64,000 bases of DNA. Origin: Pseudomonas duriflava (GTDB taxonomy: Bacteria; Pseudomonadota; Gammaproteobacteria; Pseudomonadales; Pseudomonadaceae). Under the pieces are notes generated by a model. It had not been told where the DNA came from. It searched no databases and was given only the letters and a program-made list of their open reading frames with translations. Position numbers and translations under genes: made by a program. Below are positions 1-9,750 of the stretch, in pieces. The stretch is from assembly GCF_007830155.1 (NCBI RefSeq), contig NZ_VLKY01000006.1, positions 62,001 through 126,000 of the forward strand, written 5' to 3'. Positions within the stretch are counted from its first letter, which is position 1. Every line of letters begins with the position of its first letter.

Positions 1-1397
1 AGCTGCTCTATGCTTTGCAGCGCTAACTTGGCCTGAGTTACGTCTTCCAAAATGCCGATATAGTGGGTCAGCTCTCCGCTGTCGGAAAACACTTTGGAGA
101 GGGACAGCTGGCCCCAATAGAGTTCATGATTCTTGCGCTCGCAGCGTATTTCACCCTGCCAGCTGCTTTGCTTTTCCAGCGCGGCATAGGCGTCGGGCAG
201 GCAGTCGGACCAGTTTATGAGGGCTGGTAGCGTTGTGATCGGCTGACCACAAACCTCTTCCGAGGAATACTGCGTGATGGCAGTAAAACTAGGAGTGATG
301 TATTCAATGATGCCTTCTCGATTGACCAGAAGAAATGCATTGGCACTCTGTTCGACTGCCCGTTGGAACAAGTGAAGAGCATGGGTTGCATTACGGCGCT
401 CATGGCTGCTTAACACTTTTGCATACTGGTCGGCTAGTTCACAGACGAAGGTGATTTCATCGTCATGCCAGGGGCGCAGTGCTCCGGTTTGCTCCAGGCT
501 CAATACGCCTACTATCTTGCCATCCACACGAATGCTTGCATCAAGTAGAGATAAAATGCCAGCTGGTATCAGATAATCCGAAGCTCGTTCAATGGTTCGC
601 GGATCGCTCTGAGCATCGCTGGCATCGATAGGACCCTGTGCTAGGGCCTCCATGTAGTGTGGCAGCGCTGTCAAATCCCAGTAATCAGGTGTCGCAAGCC
701 CACTGGAGACGCTTTCATACAAATAGATCCGCTGTAGACGATTCTCCACGACGCGCCAGATGCTGGCTCGTGTCACACAGCAGGCTTCGCAGCTCGCACG
801 GGTCATTCTTTGCGCTGCTTCTAGCAAGGGATCGCTGGAGCGATAGGCCTGCTGAGCCAGTTGCATCAGGAGATGACGTTGTGCCTGGGTCCGCTCGATA
901 TGGGCCTGCTCATATATGCAGGATTGCTCGAGCAGAGCCAAAGAGGCTTTCAGGTCGGTATTCTGAGCGATCAACTCGCTCAGTTGCGGGTCGCTTGCCA
1001 TGTCCCGCTCAAGCGGAATCATATAGCCATGAAGAAGTTCTCGCCCATGACGACGAATACTTTCTCCCAGTTCAATTAAGGTCACGACTCCGTCAGGGCA
1101 ATGCAGAGAGTAGCGAACCGCATAGCGCTTGTTCTTAACCAGTTGATGCTGGATATCTTCATGCAGGCTATGACGTGCGACAGGCTCCATGAGGCTGGCA
1201 AAAGGTGAATCCAGTAACGAGCATAACGCATGAGCCGGAAGGCCAAGCCTCTGCTCACAGGACTGGTCCAGATAGAGAAGCGTCCAGCTGGGCTCGTTCA
1301 ACCGCTCGAAGCACAGCATACCCAGCCGTCTAGGATCGGGCAGCGGCGTGACAGCCTCGGCCACCGACAGGGTTGTCGCATCTGGATGGCTCTTCAT
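1..1397 (-). CDS. dipA: DipA-like PAS/GAF c-di-GMP signalling protein, 5' part (runs off window)
   Basis: An uninterrupted reverse-strand frame starts at ATG 1397 and is still open at base 1, giving about 465 codons. The N-terminus (MKSHPDATTLSV) and the position beside aceF match what I recall of Pseudomonas DipA (PA5017), a phosphodiesterase with PAS-GAF-PAS-GGDEF-EAL order involved in biofilm dispersal. Visible here are a PAS-like sensor at about residues 25-150, a short coiled linker, a GAF-like domain at about 185-330 and the start of a second PAS at about 345-460 (the VNREGIIEYITPSF segment is typical). The GGDEF and EAL domains would lie beyond the window, so catalytic activity cannot be judged. 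Family placement is fairly secure; the exact name is inference from position and N-terminus. Confidence 0.72.
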   Translation of the reverse strand, partial: MKSHPDATTLSVAEAVTPLPDPRRLGMLCFERLNEPSWTLLYLDQSCEQRLGLPAHALCSLLDSPFASLMEPVARHSLHEDIQHQLVKNKRYAVRYSLHCPDGVVTLIELGESIRRHGRELLHGYMIPLERDMASDPQLSELIAQNTDLKASLALLEQSCIYEQAHIERTQAQRHLLMQLAQQAYRSSDPLLEAAQRMTRASCEACCVTRASIWRVVENRLQRIYLYESVSSGLATPDYWDLTALPHYMEALAQGPIDASDAQSDPRTIERASDYLIPAGILSLLDASIRVDGKIVGVLSLEQTGALRPWHDDEITFVCELADQYAKVLSSHERRNATHALHLFQRAVEQSANAFLLVNREGIIEYITPSFTAITQYSSEEVCGQPITTLPALINWSDCLPDAYAALEKQSSWQGEIRCERKNHELYWGQLSLSKVFSDSGELTHYIGILEDVTQAKLALQSIEQ

Positions 1398-1736
1398 GCG
1401 AAAGTTCGTTTCAAAATGGCTACTCGACGTGCCAGGCGAAAAAAAGTAACCGAGCGGACTCGATCCATGAATAAAAAGACTGGCACGTCAATAAGCGAAG
1501 GGTACTCAATCCGGCGTCCTGCCAATCCAAACAATGCATTCGATAGGGCTTTCATCCAATGCGCAAGGTTGCATGAAGGACTCGGCGCTGGCAAGCCTCT
1601 CAGATAGGGCTTCTAACGTTTCTCTCGTATGAGCTGTATCGATCCAGCGCATCAGATTCTTTAAAAAAAACCCTGCCAAGCGACAGGGTTTCGGATAACT
1701 GGCCTTACGGCCAGTCCATTCCAGGCACACCATCTA
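1398..1736. other. intergenic region between dipA and aceF
   Basis: This stretch of 339 nt separates the start of the dipA-like gene from the end of aceF, both on the reverse strand. It holds the aceEF terminator at 1661-1691 and presumably the dipA promoter. A reverse-strand open frame of 75 codons (1506-1733) runs straight through the terminator. It has no clear ribosome site and no family I recognise, so it is not called as a gene. Confidence 0.6.
1661..1691 (-). terminator. intrinsic terminator of aceE-aceF
   Basis: On the reverse strand AAACCCTG (1691-1684) pairs with CAGGGTTT (1675-1668), and the T-run continues through 1663. This is a textbook Rho-independent terminator about 45 nt after the aceF stop codon. 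Confidence 0.88.
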
Positions 1737-3725
1737 TCACAGCAATAAGCTGCGAATCTCTGCAAGCAGATCACCCAGACGCTTGGTGAAGCGAGCCGCT
1801 GCAGCACCATTGATCACTCGGTGATCGTAGGATAGCGACAGAGGCAGCATCAGGCGTGGCTGGAAAGCCTTGCCGTCCCAAACTGGCTGCATCGTGGCCT
1901 TGGAAACACCCAGAATTGCTACTTCAGGAGCATTCACGATTGGCGTAAAGCCGGTACCGCCAATATGGCCGAGACTGGAAATCGTGAAACAAGCCCCCTG
2001 CATGTCGTCTCCAGTGAGCTTCTTGGTTCGCGCTTTTTCGGCCAGTTGGGCCGCTTCGGCTGCGAGTTGCAGAAGACTCTTCTGATCAACGTTGCGGATC
2101 ACCGGAACGAGCAAGCCGTCCGGCGTATCTACGGCAAAGCCAATGTGCACGTACTTCTTGCGGATAATGGCCTTGCCGCTAGGGGCGAGCGAAGCGTTAA
2201 AGTCCGGCAGTTCCTTAAGTACATGAGCACATGCTTTGAGCAGGAACGGCAGAACCGTCAACTTCACGCCGGCTTTTTCAGCGACAGCTTTCTGAGAAAC
2301 GCGGAAGGCTTCCAGCTCGGTGACATCGGACTGATCGAACTGGGTCACGTGAGGCACGTTCAGCCAGCTGCGATGCAGATTGGTAGCACCTACCTGCATC
2401 AGACGCGTCATCGGAACTTCTTCGATTTCGCCGAACTTGCTGAAGTCCACGGTTGGAATCGGCGGAATGCCTGCGCCACCAGTAGCAGCTGCTGCAGTCG
2501 GAGCAGATTTGCTCTTTTGCAGCTGATCCTTCACATAGGCCTGGACATCCTCCTTAAGGACGCGTCCTTTCGGGCCGGTTGGTGTCACGTCGCTCAGCTC
2601 TACGCCAAACTCGCGTGCCAGCATGCGCACAGCCGGGCCGGCATGAACTTTCTTGCCAGGCTGCCCGGTAGGCGCAGCCGCTTGAGGCGCCTTGGCTGGA
2701 GCCGGGCTGGCCGGCTTTTGTGCCGGAGCTGCGCTCTGCTGAGCAGGTGCAGGCTTCTCAGTCTTTTTCTTCGGTGCTGCGCCTTGAACCTTCAAAGTCA
2801 GGATCAGATCGCCAGTTTTGGCCTGATCACCTACCTTAATGGAAACGCTTTCCACCACGCCCGCTTTGGGCGCCGGAATTTCCATGCTGGCCTTGTCGGA
2901 CTCCAAGGTAATCAGCGATTGGTCCGCTTCTACCGTGTCGCCTGCCTTGACCATCACTTCGATCACATTGGCGCTACCGGTCGAGCCGATGTCGGGCACT
3001 TTGATCTCTTCAGTACTTTCGCCGGCTGGTTCTTCGTCGGCCGTCTCGTGCAGTTCAGGCTCGGCTGCCTGCACGGCAGGTTTGTTGCTGGTGGATTGAG
3101 CCGGCGCGGAGGAGGCGTTGCCGCTTCCCTTGAGGACCAGGATCAGGTCACCCGTACCGACTTCATCGCCCACCTTGACGGCAATGCTTTCAATTACGCC
3201 GGCTGCGGGTGAGGGAATCTCCATGCTGGCCTTGTCGGACTCCAGCGTAATCAAGGTCTGTTCGGCTTCGATACGGTCGCCGACCTTGACTGGAAGTTCG
3301 ATGATGTTGGCCTTGCCACTGGTGCCGATATCCGGCACATGGATTTCCTGGGCGGCGCCTGTGCCTGCCTGATCGCCTTCCTTGGCGGACGCGGATGGAT
3401 CCTCGTCGCCTGGTGGCGTCGGCATTTCGACTTCATCGTCAGCAGCACCTGCAGCAACAGCCATGGGCTCGCCTGCATCGGTTTCACCCGATGCTCCATC
3501 CTCCATGTCCAACAGCAGGTCGCCGGTTTTCAGCGTGTCACCTAGCTTGACGTGCAGCGCGGCGATCTTGCCGGCTTTCGGCGCCGGGATCTCCATGCTG
3601 GCCTTGTCGGATTCGAGCACGACGAGGCTTTGTTCAGCCTCGACCGTGTCGCCTACCTTGACCAGAATTTCAATGATCTCGCCTTCGCCGCTGCCGATAT
3701 CAGGTACGCGAATGGTTTCACTCAC
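1737..3725 (-). CDS. aceF: dihydrolipoyl acetyltransferase, E2 of pyruvate dehydrogenase, three lipoyl domains
   Basis: E2 core of the pyruvate dehydrogenase complex: it takes the acetyl group from E1 on a swinging lipoyl arm and passes it to CoA. The 662-residue product has three lipoyl domains, each with the ESDKASMEIP motif, placing the lipoyl-lysines at about 41, 165 and 277. Ala/Pro-rich linkers separate them. A peripheral subunit-binding domain lies at about 358-397, and the catalytic acetyltransferase domain ends with the active-site DHRVING motif (His at about 635). The start is GTG with AGGAG about 8 nt upstream; aceE ends 27 nt before it, so the two form an operon. Three lipoyl domains match E. 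coli and Azotobacter E2p; I recall P. aeruginosa E2 as shorter, with two. Confidence 0.97.
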   Translation of the reverse strand: MSETIRVPDIGSGEGEIIEILVKVGDTVEAEQSLVVLESDKASMEIPAPKAGKIAALHVKLGDTLKTGDLLLDMEDGASGETDAGEPMAVAAGAADDEVEMPTPPGDEDPSASAKEGDQAGTGAAQEIHVPDIGTSGKANIIELPVKVGDRIEAEQTLITLESDKASMEIPSPAAGVIESIAVKVGDEVGTGDLILVLKGSGNASSAPAQSTSNKPAVQAAEPELHETADEEPAGESTEEIKVPDIGSTGSANVIEVMVKAGDTVEADQSLITLESDKASMEIPAPKAGVVESVSIKVGDQAKTGDLILTLKVQGAAPKKKTEKPAPAQQSAAPAQKPASPAPAKAPQAAAPTGQPGKKVHAGPAVRMLAREFGVELSDVTPTGPKGRVLKEDVQAYVKDQLQKSKSAPTAAAATGGAGIPPIPTVDFSKFGEIEEVPMTRLMQVGATNLHRSWLNVPHVTQFDQSDVTELEAFRVSQKAVAEKAGVKLTVLPFLLKACAHVLKELPDFNASLAPSGKAIIRKKYVHIGFAVDTPDGLLVPVIRNVDQKSLLQLAAEAAQLAEKARTKKLTGDDMQGACFTISSLGHIGGTGFTPIVNAPEVAILGVSKATMQPVWDGKAFQPRLMLPLSLSYDHRVINGAAAARFTKRLGDLLAEIRSLLL

Positions 3726-3752
3726 AATAATTTCTCCTTTTCACCGGCGGCA

Positions 3753-6398
3753 TCAGCAGTCAAGCGGGTTGCGCTTGAGCGGATCGATACCAAACTTGGT
3801 GATGGCATCCGCTACGACCGTGCGCTCGATGGCACCGCGGTCGGCCAGGGCTTGTAGAGCAGCCAGTGCGACCCAGTTGCGATCGACTTCGAAGAAGTGA
3901 CGTAGCTTCTTGCGCGAGTCGCTGCGACCGAAGCCGTCAGTACCCAGCACTTGGTATTCCTTGGCGGGAACCCACTGGCGAACCTGGTCGGCAAACAGCT
4001 TCATATAGTCGGTGGAAGCAATAACCGGACCTTCGCGGCCTTCCAGACACTGCTGGATATAGGCTTTGCGCGGCTCTTCAAGCGGGTGTAGGCGGTTCCA
4101 ATGATCAACTGCCAGGCCATCTCGACGTAGCTCGTTGAAGCTGGTAACACTCCAGATATCAGCGCCGATACCGTACTCGCGCAGAAGGGCTTTCGCTTCA
4201 CGAACCTCACGCAGGATAGTGCCCGAGCCCAAGAGCTGAACACGATGCTTGAAGTCGCCGGTTTCTTCTTCCAGCAGGTACATACCCTTGATGATGCCTT
4301 CCTCGGCACCTTCGGGCAGGGCGGGCTGCTGGTAGTTCTCGTTCATGACCGTGATATAGAAGAATACGTTCTTCTGCTCTTCGGTCATTTGGCGGATGCC
4401 TTCACGAATGATCACTGCCAGCTCGTAAGCGTAGGTGGGGTCATAGGTGCGGCAATTCGGGATAGTCGAGGCCAGAATGTGGCTATGGCCATCTTCATGC
4501 TGCAGACCTTCGCCGTTAAGCGTAGTACGACCAGCTGTTCCACCAATCAGGAAGCCCCGCGCTTGGCTGTCGCCAGCGGCCCACGCCAAGTCGCCGATAC
4601 GCTGGAAGCCGAACATCGAATAGTAGATGTAGAACGGCAGCATCGGTTGGTTATACGTGCTGTAGGACGTACCCGCAGCAATGAAGGAGCTCATGGCGCC
4701 CGCTTCGTTAATGCCTTCCTCAAGGATCTGGCCTTTCTTATCCTCGCGGTAGAACATTACCTGATCCTTATCGACAGGCTCATAGAGCTGGCCGACGGAG
4801 GAGTAGATGCCGAGCTGACGGAACATGCCTTCCATACCGAAGGTACGAGCCTCATCCGGGATGATCGGTACGATGCGGCTACCCAGATCTTTATCCTTGA
4901 CCAGTTGCGACAGGATGCGCACAAAGGCCATGGTAGTAGAAATCTCGCGGTCGCCCGAGCCGTCTAGAATAGCCTTCAAGGTATCCAGCGGTGGTGTTGG
5001 AATGCTGATACTAGTCGTGCGGCGCTGCGGAACGGAACCACCTAGGGCTTCGCGACGCTTGCGCAGGTATTTCATCTCCGGGCTGTCTTCAGCCGGGCGG
5101 AAGAAGGGCAGGTCGGCCAGCTGGTCATCATTCAGCGGGATGTCGAAGCGGTCGCGGAATTTTTTCAGGCTTTCCACGTCGATTTTCTTGGTGTTGTGAG
5201 CGATATTCTTCGCTTCACCGGCACCGGTACCATAACCTTTGATGGTCTTGGCAAGAATAACGGTAGGTTGGCCTTTGTGGTTGACCGCTTGATGGTAGGC
5301 TGCATAAACCTTATAAGGATCATGACCGCCGCGGTTGAGTTTCCAGATGTCCTCGTCGGACATGTCCTCAACCATCTTCAGTAACTCAGGGTTAGCCCCG
5401 AAGAAGTGCTTACGGACGTACGCACCGTCCTTAGCCTTATAGTTCTGGTATTCGCCGTCGATGGCTTCGTCCATGCGCTGCTGCATGATGCCGTTTTCAT
5501 CGCGAGCGAAAAGCGGATCCCAGAGACGACCCCAGATAACTTTGTTGACGTTCCACTGAGCACCACGGAAGACGCCTTCCAGCTCTTGGATAATCTTGCT
5601 ATTACCGCGAACAGGACCGTCTAGACGCTGCAAGTTGCAGTTGATTACGAAAATCAGGTTGTCCAGTTTTTCGCGGCCAGCCAGGGAGATGGCACCAAGT
5701 GTTTCAGGCTCGTCGGTCTCTCCGTCGCCAATGAAGCACCAGACCTTCTGCTTGCCGGCAGGGATGAATCCACGATCTTCCAAGTACTTCATGAAGCGTG
5801 CCTGATAAATCGCCGTGATTGGGCCTAGACCCATGGACACGGTCGGGAACTGCCAAAAGTCAGGCATCAGGTGCGGGTGCGGATAGCTCGACAGACCATT
5901 GCCGTCTACTTCCTGACGGAAGTTATTCATTTGGTCTTCGGTCAGGCGGCCTTCGAGGAAGGCACGTGCATATACGCCCGGAGAAGCATGGCCTTGGTAA
6001 TAAACCAGGTCGCCGCCGTGCTCTTCGGTCGGTGCCTTGAAGAAATAGTTAAAACCAATGTCGTATAGCGTAGCCGACGAGGCAAAGGTAGAAATGTGAC
6101 CGCCAAGGTCAGGGTCGCGCAGGTTAGTGCGCACTACCATGGCCAGTGCGTTCCAGCGTACCAGTGAGCGGATCCGCCGTTCCATGAACAGATCGCCCGG
6201 CATCTGGACTTCTTTAGTCACCGGGATTGTGTTGCGATACGGGGTGGTGATCGCGTAAGGCAGTTGCGTGCCAGTCCGAGTTGCCAGCTCACCCATACGG
6301 GTCAGCAAATAGTGGGCTCGGTCTTCACCTTCGCGGTCAAGTACGGACTCCAGGGCGTCCAGCCATTCCTGGGTTTCGACGGGATCAAGGTCTTGCAT
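3753..6398 (-). CDS. aceE: pyruvate dehydrogenase E1 component, homodimeric type
   Basis: Thiamine-diphosphate enzyme that decarboxylates pyruvate and reductively acetylates the lipoyl groups of AceF. The product of about 881 residues is the normal length for the homodimeric E1 of gammaproteobacteria. It carries the ThDP/Mg motif GDGETDEPE, followed by a segment ending in INCNLQ, and the HEDGHSH active-site region. The frame opens at ATG 6410, but the ATG at 6398 (MQDLDPVETQEW) has GGAG 6 nt upstream and matches the N-terminus I recall for Pseudomonas AceE, so it is preferred. First gene of aceE-aceF, divergent from glnE; a perfect palindrome at 6513-6527 in the shared upstream region is a candidate operator. 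Confidence 0.97.
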   Translation of the reverse strand: MQDLDPVETQEWLDALESVLDREGEDRAHYLLTRMGELATRTGTQLPYAITTPYRNTIPVTKEVQMPGDLFMERRIRSLVRWNALAMVVRTNLRDPDLGGHISTFASSATLYDIGFNYFFKAPTEEHGGDLVYYQGHASPGVYARAFLEGRLTEDQMNNFRQEVDGNGLSSYPHPHLMPDFWQFPTVSMGLGPITAIYQARFMKYLEDRGFIPAGKQKVWCFIGDGETDEPETLGAISLAGREKLDNLIFVINCNLQRLDGPVRGNSKIIQELEGVFRGAQWNVNKVIWGRLWDPLFARDENGIMQQRMDEAIDGEYQNYKAKDGAYVRKHFFGANPELLKMVEDMSDEDIWKLNRGGHDPYKVYAAYHQAVNHKGQPTVILAKTIKGYGTGAGEAKNIAHNTKKIDVESLKKFRDRFDIPLNDDQLADLPFFRPAEDSPEMKYLRKRREALGGSVPQRRTTSISIPTPPLDTLKAILDGSGDREISTTMAFVRILSQLVKDKDLGSRIVPIIPDEARTFGMEGMFRQLGIYSSVGQLYEPVDKDQVMFYREDKKGQILEEGINEAGAMSSFIAAGTSYSTYNQPMLPFYIYYSMFGFQRIGDLAWAAGDSQARGFLIGGTAGRTTLNGEGLQHEDGHSHILASTIPNCRTYDPTYAYELAVIIREGIRQMTEEQKNVFFYITVMNENYQQPALPEGAEEGIIKGMYLLEEETGDFKHRVQLLGSGTILREVREAKALLREYGIGADIWSVTSFNELRRDGLAVDHWNRLHPLEEPRKAYIQQCLEGREGPVIASTDYMKLFADQVRQWVPAKEYQVLGTDGFGRSDSRKKLRHFFEVDRNWVALAALQALADRGAIERTVVADAITKFGIDPLKRNPLDC

Positions 6399-6512
6399 GG
6401 CTTGCTCCATGGCGGAAAGGCTTCCAGAATCGGTTGCCTCGGTGTCGCCGCCAGCCTCTTGGGGGGCAGCGTTAATTCTTGGATGAAAATGACCGGATGG
6501 TTCCGATCAGCG

Positions 6513-6527
6513 TGTAGTTTTACTACA
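6513..6527. promoter_or_regulatory. candidate operator palindrome between aceE and glnE
   Basis: TGTAGTTTTACTACA is a perfect 6-3-6 inverted repeat about 115 nt upstream of aceE and 104 nt upstream of glnE. Its size and symmetry suit a dimeric regulator such as a GntR-family protein. The regulator is not identifiable from this window. It does not resemble the E. coli PdhR site. Confidence 0.4.
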
Positions 6528-6630
6528 AATCGGTCATCGTTTCAGCTATTCAGGTCAATGTCCTTGCCAAAACCACGACAAAATGTCGCACAGATACTCT
6601 GTATCAGCCACTGAACGCACAGGATAGACC

Positions 6631-9567
6631 ATGAGCCTGCCCGCTTTATCTGAGCTTCCCGACGTACTGTTACCCCTTTCCCGTCAGGCTCTGGCCGACT
6701 TCAAGGAGGCCTTGCAGGCGCATCCACAGGCTGCGGAGCGTTTCGAGCAATGGCCAGGAGCGCGACGAACGGTATTGTTACGTGTCGTGGCGGCCAGTGA
6801 CTTTGTGGCAGAACAGATACGGCGCGATCCGTTGATGCTGCTTGATCTTGCTGACAGCAGTCTGCTGGAGAATAGTTTGGCAGATGGTGTCGTCCGGCAA
6901 CAGCTTGCTGAGCGATTAAATGGATGCGACAGCGAGGCGGAACTGGGTCGCCAGCTCCGCCGATTCCGCACATGGCACCAGATTCGAATCGTCTGGCGTG
7001 ATCTTTCGCGGCAGGCTGATCTGCAGGAAACCTGCCGTGACCTGTCCGCCCTGGCCGATGCATGCATTGACCTTGCGTACCATTGGCTTTACCAGAACCA
7101 ATGCCGACAGTCAGGCGTTCCAACGGGGCAGCGCAGCGGCGAGCCGCAGTCCATGGTTATCTTGGGCATGGGAAAGCTCGGGGCCGGTGAATTGAACCTG
7201 TCATCGGATATCGACTTGATCTTTGCCTATCCAGAGGGCGGCGAGACTGTTGGTGCGCGTCGCTCACTGGATAACCAGCAATTTTTCATTCGCTTGGGGC
7301 AGCGGCTTATCAAGGCGCTGGACGCCATTACGGTGGATGGTTTTGTGTTTCGGGTCGATATGCGCCTGCGCCCGTATGGTTCCTCTGGTGCATTGGCTCT
7401 GAGCTTTTCAGCCATGGAGCAGTACTATCAGGATCAGGGGCGGGACTGGGAACGTTACGCCATGATAAAGGCCAGGGTCGTTGGCGGTGATCAGCAGGCG
7501 GGTGCCCAACTGCTTGGACTATTGCGGCCCTTCGTCTACCGGCGGTATCTCGACTTTTCTGCCATCGAGGCGCTTCGCAACATGAAGCAGCTGATTCAGC
7601 AGGAAGTCCGACGGCGGGGTATGGATGAAAACATCAAGCTGGGCGCTGGCGGAATCCGTGAAGTGGAATTTATCGCCCAGGCTTTTCAGCTGATTCATGG
7701 AGGGCGGGAGCTGGCTCTGCAGCAGCGACCTCTGCTAACGGTGCTGAACGTCCTGCGTGAGCACGACTACCTTCCCGCTGCCGCAGTTGACGAAATGCGT
7801 GAAGGGTATTGCTTCCTGCGCTATGTCGAGCATGCGCTGCAAGCCATCGCGGATCGTCAGACCCAAATGCTTCCAGACAATGACCTCGACCGTACACGGG
7901 TTGCGTTCATCATGGGCTTCTCTGACTGGAAGGCCTTCATGGAGCGTTTGAGCGACTGGCGTAGCCGGATCGACTGGCATTTCCAGCAGGTGATTGCTGA
8001 TCCCGATGAGGACGGTGGGGCTACAGTGCCCGAAGGGCGCGAGTGGCTACCTCTGTGGGAAGGCCTGTTGGAAGAACCTCTGGCGGTTCAGCAGTTGAGC
8101 GAAGCGGGCTTCAGTGCACCGGCCTCTGCCCTGGCGCGGCTGTTGTCTCTGGCGAACAGCAATCAGGTTCGTGCCATGCAACGTATGGGACGGGAGCGCC
8201 TGGACGCTTTTATGCCGCGGCTGTTGAGTGCGATCGCAACCCGTGAAGACCCTGATCAGGCGCTTGATCGCGTACTGCCCCTGGTCGAGGCCGTGGCACG
8301 CCGTTCGGCTTATCTGGTTCTATTGACGGAAAACCCCGGCGCGCTCGAGCGTTTACTCGACTTGTGTACGGCCAGTGCCTGGGTCGCTGAGCAGATTGCG
8401 CGCTTCCCAGCGCTATTAGATGAATTGCTGAACGAGGGACGCCTGTATCGACCTCCGCAAAAGCCTGAGCTGGTAGCCGAATTGCGCGAGCGCATGACGC
8501 GTATTCCAGAGGATGATCTGGAGCAGCAGATGGAAATGTTAAGGCATTTCAAACGGGCTCATGGCTTGCGCGTGGCCGCCTCGGAGATTGCCGGGACACT
8601 GCCGTTAATGAAGGTGAGCGACTATCTGACCTGGCTGGCCGAGGCCATTCTGGAGCAGGTATTAGCCTTGGCCTGGCGCCAGATGGTTCAACGCCACGGG
8701 CATCCATTGAGGACTGACGGCTCGCCCTGCGACCCGGACTTCATTATCGTAGGCTATGGCAAGGTAGGCGGCATCGAGCTCGGGCATGGGTCTGACCTGG
8801 ACTTGGTGTTTATTCATGACGGTGATCCATTGGCCGAGACTGAAGGCGGCAAGCCCATCGATGGGGCCCAATTTTATACGCGTCTAGGGCAGCGCATTAT
8901 TCACCTGCTGACCACTTCGACAACCGCTGGGACGCTTTATGAGGTTGATATGCGACTCAGGCCTTCTGGTGTGTCGGGTCTCTTGGTCAGTACGATCAGA
9001 GCCTTTGAGCAATACCAGCTTCACGAGGCATGGACCTGGGAGCATCAAGCGTTGGTACGTGCCCGTGTACTGGTTGGCTGCTCACAGGTGGCTGCCCGTT
9101 TCGATACCGTACGTGCTGCTGTATTGGGGCGTAAACGTGATGAAGAAACGTTACGCCGTGAGGTCGGTGACATGCGAGCCAAGATGCGTGAAAGCCTTGG
9201 TACCAAGGCTACACGCGGAGGGTTGTCGGCTAATGCATTTGAGGCGGGTGCTAGCTTTAACCTCAAACAGGACGCTGGCGGTATCGTCGATATCGAATTT
9301 ATGGTGCAATATGCGGCTCTTGTCTGGTCTTGGCAGCATCCTGACCTGCTGCGCTTTACTGACAATATCCGCATTCTGGACGCCCTGGCTCAGGCTGGTT
9401 TGATGGCCGCTCCGGATGTCCAGTTGTTACAGGAAGCCTACAAGGTCTATCGCTCCGCTGCGCACCGTCTGGCACTGCAAAAACAACCCGGTATTGTGGA
9501 TGGCACGCTTTTTCATGACGAGCGGCATGGCGTCATGCGGATATGGAAAACGCTCGGGCTTGCCTAG
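6631..9567 (+). CDS. glnE: bifunctional glutamine synthetase adenylyltransferase/deadenylase
   Basis: Controls glutamine synthetase by adding AMP to it or removing AMP, in response to PII and glutamine. The 978-residue product is full length for the family. It has two nucleotidyltransferase domains: an N-terminal one around residue 175 (GMGKLGAGELNLSSDIDL), which removes AMP in the E. coli enzyme, and a C-terminal one around residue 705 (GYGKVGGIELGHGSDLDL), which adds AMP. Each has the G-G...SD-D metal-binding signature. A linker with the HEDxLP-type and GGIREVEF/GGIVDIEF motifs lies between and after them. AGGA sits 6 nt before the ATG. The 183 nt after the stop hold no gene; in PAO1 I recall ilvE between glnE and waaF, and it is absent here. 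Confidence 0.97.
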   Translation: MSLPALSELPDVLLPLSRQALADFKEALQAHPQAAERFEQWPGARRTVLLRVVAASDFVAEQIRRDPLMLLDLADSSLLENSLADGVVRQQLAERLNGCDSEAELGRQLRRFRTWHQIRIVWRDLSRQADLQETCRDLSALADACIDLAYHWLYQNQCRQSGVPTGQRSGEPQSMVILGMGKLGAGELNLSSDIDLIFAYPEGGETVGARRSLDNQQFFIRLGQRLIKALDAITVDGFVFRVDMRLRPYGSSGALALSFSAMEQYYQDQGRDWERYAMIKARVVGGDQQAGAQLLGLLRPFVYRRYLDFSAIEALRNMKQLIQQEVRRRGMDENIKLGAGGIREVEFIAQAFQLIHGGRELALQQRPLLTVLNVLREHDYLPAAAVDEMREGYCFLRYVEHALQAIADRQTQMLPDNDLDRTRVAFIMGFSDWKAFMERLSDWRSRIDWHFQQVIADPDEDGGATVPEGREWLPLWEGLLEEPLAVQQLSEAGFSAPASALARLLSLANSNQVRAMQRMGRERLDAFMPRLLSAIATREDPDQALDRVLPLVEAVARRSAYLVLLTENPGALERLLDLCTASAWVAEQIARFPALLDELLNEGRLYRPPQKPELVAELRERMTRIPEDDLEQQMEMLRHFKRAHGLRVAASEIAGTLPLMKVSDYLTWLAEAILEQVLALAWRQMVQRHGHPLRTDGSPCDPDFIIVGYGKVGGIELGHGSDLDLVFIHDGDPLAETEGGKPIDGAQFYTRLGQRIIHLLTTSTTAGTLYEVDMRLRPSGVSGLLVSTIRAFEQYQLHEAWTWEHQALVRARVLVGCSQVAARFDTVRAAVLGRKRDEETLRREVGDMRAKMRESLGTKATRGGLSANAFEAGASFNLKQDAGGIVDIEFMVQYAALVWSWQHPDLLRFTDNIRILDALAQAGLMAAPDVQLLQEAYKVYRSAAHRLALQKQPGIVDGTLFHDERHGVMRIWKTLGLA

Positions 9568-9750
9568 CGCTATTGAACATTACGAATCGCTCATGAGGAT
9601 GCGCAGGACGACGATGACCTTTTCGAGGGTAGGGCAGATGCGTTCGTGTCATCCGTCGGCTCCCGCTTTTCAGGCATGAGTGGATGATGAACCGGTAAGC
9701 ATCTCCAGGGAGTCTCCATGGGGAGGCCTCATCTGTTGTAGCATGACGTT

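Noticed and set aside
1965-3212. 415-codon open frame antisense to aceF
   Set aside because: It mirrors the codon structure of aceF, is Leu/Arg/Cys-rich without any known domain, and aceF itself is certain.
4245-4967. 240-codon forward frame inside aceE
   Set aside because: Antisense shadow of the highly conserved E1 gene.
9568-9750. Possible remnant of ilvE between glnE and waaF
   Set aside because: A short acidic reading (about 9595-9680) looks protein-like, but it does not resemble IlvE and has no start; loss or different placement of ilvE cannot be shown from this window.
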